A model generated the notes under the pieces. That model made no database searches. It had not been told where the DNA came from and was given only the letters and a program-made list of their open reading frames with translations. 64,000 nucleotides of DNA, from positions 597,501 through 661,500 of the forward strand of contig NZ_CP046400.1 in NCBI RefSeq assembly GCF_009762795.1, given 5' to 3'. A program made the position numbers and the translations under genes. Shown piece by piece: positions 62,021 through 64,000 of this stretch; within the stretch, counting starts at the first letter, position 1, and each line of letters begins with the position of its first letter. The DNA comes from Pseudodesulfovibrio cashew. Its GTDB lineage: Bacteria > Desulfobacterota > Desulfovibrionia > Desulfovibrionales > Desulfovibrionaceae.

Positions 62021-63064
62021 ATGAATCCGGCCACGCTCATACCGGTTCCAGACCCGCTGCCCATCCCCTACGGGTGGTTCGACGTGCTGCTCATCGTCAC
62101 GTTTACGGTTCACATCATCCTGATGAACGCCCTGGTGGGGTCCGCTGCCATCGGCCTGGTCAGGTCGTTCAAAGGCAAGAGCCAGCTGGCAAAGGACATC
62201 GGGCAAAAGCTGCCGCCACTGCTCGCCCTGACCATCAACCTGGGCGTCGCCCCCCTGCTCTTTCTCCAGGTCAACTACGGCCACTTCGACTACGTCAGCT
62301 CAGTGCTCATGGGTGGCTGGTGGCTGGCCATCATCGGCGCGCTGCTCTTCTCCTACTACGGATTCTACTTCTACAAGTTCCGTTTCGAGTCCCTGTCCCT
62401 GAGCTGGCGCAGACTGATCTTCGGCTCGTCCCTGGCGGGGCTGCTCTTCACCGGGTTCATGCTCACCAACAACATCTCGCTGATGCTCGTCCCCAATAAC
62501 TGGCTGCAATATTTCTCCGGCCAGGGCGGATTTCTCAACCTGGCCGACCCGACCCTCATCCCCCGCTACCTGCACTTCATGGTCGGGGCCGTAGCCGTCG
62601 GCGGCCTGTGGGTGGCCCTGCTCGGCCAGATGCGCAAAGAGGACGAATACGTGGAGTCGGGCATGAAGTGGCTGACCCACGCCACCATCGCCAACCTGGC
62701 CGTGGGCCTCTGGTTCCTCATGGCCCAGCCCCGGGAAATCCTGCTCGCCTTCATGGGCGGCAATGTCCCGGCCACCGCCACCCTGGCGGCGTCCCTGGGC
62801 GCGGCGGGCATGCTGCTCTTTTCGGGCTTCCGCAAGAACCCCAGAAGCGCGGCAGTGTGGGCGGTCATCACGGTCTTCCTCATGGCCTGCGCGCGCCATT
62901 GGCAGCGCGTACTCATGGTCTCCCCCTGGAAGGAAATGGACGCCATCCCGGTCACCCACCAGTACGGCTCCTTCTACCTCTTCCTCGGCTTCCTCGTGGG
63001 CGGCCTCGCCCTGATCGCCTACATGGTCAAACTCTACTTCAAAGCGCGCACGGGGAGGGCATAA
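62021..63064 (+). CDS. Multi-spanning membrane protein, CydA-like (pair 1)
   Basis: 347 aa, about 8-9 membrane helices. The N-terminal TM region (TFTVHIILMNALVGSAAIGLV) has a His at the place of the CydA first heme ligand, and LTINLGVAPLLFLQVNYG, GGWWLAIIGALLFSYYGF follow the CydA helix order. A second His is in RYLHFMVGAVAVGG. Probably a member of the cytochrome bd superfamily that lost the Q-loop. Transcribed with the next gene (3-base gap). The AAGGAGG ribosome site is good. Confidence 0.7.
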   Translation: MNPATLIPVPDPLPIPYGWFDVLLIVTFTVHIILMNALVGSAAIGLVRSFKGKSQLAKDIGQKLPPLLALTINLGVAPLLFLQVNYGHFDYVSSVLMGGWWLAIIGALLFSYYGFYFYKFRFESLSLSWRRLIFGSSLAGLLFTGFMLTNNISLMLVPNNWLQYFSGQGGFLNLADPTLIPRYLHFMVGAVAVGGLWVALLGQMRKEDEYVESGMKWLTHATIANLAVGLWFLMAQPREILLAFMGGNVPATATLAASLGAAGMLLFSGFRKNPRSAAVWAVITVFLMACARHWQRVLMVSPWKEMDAIPVTHQYGSFYLFLGFLVGGLALIAYMVKLYFKARTGRA

Positions 63065-63067
63065 CCC

Positions 63068-64000
63068 ATGGAATATCCCATCTGGCAACTGACCACCCTG
63101 GGCGGCGGCTTCTGGATCGCCCTGATCGCGACCCTGCATGTCTACGTGGCCCACTTCGCCGTGGGCGGCGGCCTGCTGCTGGTGCTTGTCGAGCAGGCGG
63201 CCTACCGCAACAACAACGTCCACCTGCTGGACTACGTCAAGAAGCACTCCCGCTTCTTCCTGCTCCTGACCATGGCCTTCGGCGCGGTCTCGGGCGTGGC
63301 AATCTGGATCACCATCGCGCTCCTTGCACCACAGGCAACCATCACGCTCATCCACCAGTTCGTGTTCGGCTGGGCGGCTGAGTGGGTCTGCTTCCTGGGC
63401 GAGATCGTGGCCCTGATCGTCTACTATTACACCTGGGAAAGCATGGACCGGCGCGACCACCTGACGGTGGGCTGGCTCTACTTCCTCTTCGGCTGGCTCT
63501 CTCTCTTCCTGATCAACGGCATTATCGGGTTCATGCTCACTCCCGGCGACTGGATCACCACCAAGTCCTTCTGGGACGGCTTCTTCAACCCGACCTTCTG
63601 GCCCCAGCTCGTGTTCCGCAGCTTCTTCTCGGCGGCCTGCGCGGGGTTGTTCGGCTTCGTTACCGCCACCCGCATCCAGGACGAGGACACGCGCCACGCC
63701 ATGGTCAGGACCTGTTCGGTCTGGACCACCCTCGGCATCGTGGCCACCATCCTCTCCGGCCTGCTCTACATGGCCGCCCTGCCGCCCGCGCAGATGGAAC
63801 TGATCACCCTCAAGTCCCACCGCGTGCTCGGCTTCATGACATGGTTCTGGATCTTTGCCGGGGTGACTCTGGTGGGCGGGCTGATCCTGGCCTTCAGGAT
63901 GCCCCGGACCATGTCCTTTTCCCTGGCCATGCTGGTCATGCTCTCCGGCCTCGGCCTGTTCGGCTCCTTCGAGTTCATCCGCGAGGCGGGCCGCAAGCCC
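63068..64000 (+). CDS. Multi-spanning membrane protein, CydA-like (pair 2), 3' end outside window
   Basis: 311 residues visible, running off the window end. N-terminal HVYVAHFAVGGGLLLVLVEQ parallels CydA's FHFIFVPLTLGLS helix; LTMAFGAVSGVAIWITIAL parallels GVVTGITLEFQFG; AAEWVCFLGEIVALIVYYYTWE has Glu residues where CydA has E99/E107; WLYFLFGWLSLFLINGIIGFMLTPGDW parallels its next helix. So this looks like a distant quinol- or cytochrome-c-coupled CydA homologue. Gene starts 3 bases after the first of the pair; GGGAGG is upstream. Confidence 0.75.
   Translation, partial: MEYPIWQLTTLGGGFWIALIATLHVYVAHFAVGGGLLLVLVEQAAYRNNNVHLLDYVKKHSRFFLLLTMAFGAVSGVAIWITIALLAPQATITLIHQFVFGWAAEWVCFLGEIVALIVYYYTWESMDRRDHLTVGWLYFLFGWLSLFLINGIIGFMLTPGDWITTKSFWDGFFNPTFWPQLVFRSFFSAACAGLFGFVTATRIQDEDTRHAMVRTCSVWTTLGIVATILSGLLYMAALPPAQMELITLKSHRVLGFMTWFWIFAGVTLVGGLILAFRMPRTMSFSLAMLVMLSGLGLFGSFEFIREAGRKP

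Overview
The window is a GC-rich (about 60 %), gene-dense stretch of chromosome. Gene content and order point to a sulfate-reducing deltaproteobacterium of the Desulfovibrionales, probably Desulfovibrio or Pseudodesulfovibrio. Pointers are the glmU - ZapB-like - zapA - 6S RNA - rny - ymdB - tyrS order, a rhodanese-fused CoA-disulfide-reductase-like enzyme, a short-loop cytochrome bd oxidase, sigma54-type flagellar control and abundant chemoreceptors. No rRNA, tRNA, CRISPR array, prophage or insertion sequence was found. The genus is inference; no search was possible.

Layout. 1-4.1 kb: 3' part of a hybrid histidine kinase, a PLD-family protein and a DASS/SLC13 anion transporter. 4.2-7.8 kb: dnaE. 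7.9-9.9 kb: two PEP-CTERM exported proteins, each preceded by a GG-N10-GC (sigma54 -24/-12) element. 10-13 kb: nucleotide pyrophosphohydrolase, queD, a small membrane protein, dtd and a Cache-GGDEF diguanylate cyclase. 13-15.4 kb (minus): TPR protein and a FetAB-like ABC exporter. 15.8-20.5 kb: two successive [XRE-cupin regulator + acyl-CoA synthetase] modules. 20.5-21.5 kb: a 1-kb non-coding region with a 60-bp tandem repeat and several hairpins. 21.5-28.5 kb (minus): two glycosyltransferases, then fliK, flgD, flgE. 28.6-30.3 kb: CoADR-rhodanese. 30.7-38 kb: envelope, division and RNA genes (glmU, ZapB-like, zapA, 6S RNA, rny, cheR, ymdB, tyrS). 38.5-40.4 kb (minus): a three-gene operon of unknown function (secreted protein, 308-aa protein, PqqD-family protein). 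40.5-43 kb: SpoIIE-type phosphatase with an in-frame TGA near its N-terminus, a possible FNR-controlled small RNA, and rsmG. 43-47 kb (minus): pfkA, cydA, cydB. 47-51 kb: periplasmic solute-binding protein, htpX, a Deg protease and a methyltransferase without a normal start codon. 51-56.5 kb (minus): autoregulated TetR with a membrane protein, a glycosyltransferase with a TatD nuclease, folD, eno. 56.8-61.8 kb: two chemoreceptors flanking coaX. 62-64 kb: two CydA-like membrane proteins, the second cut by the window end.

Working together: htpX/Deg protease is an overlapping envelope quality-control pair; fliK-flgD-flgE builds the flagellar hook; cydAB and the CydA-like pair suggest two quinol- or cytochrome-linked membrane oxidoreductases; the XRE-cupin/ligase pairs look like substrate-sensing control of acyl activation. 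Many intergenic regions carry large perfect inverted repeats and two related copies of a G-rich element, which look like a dispersed repeat family.
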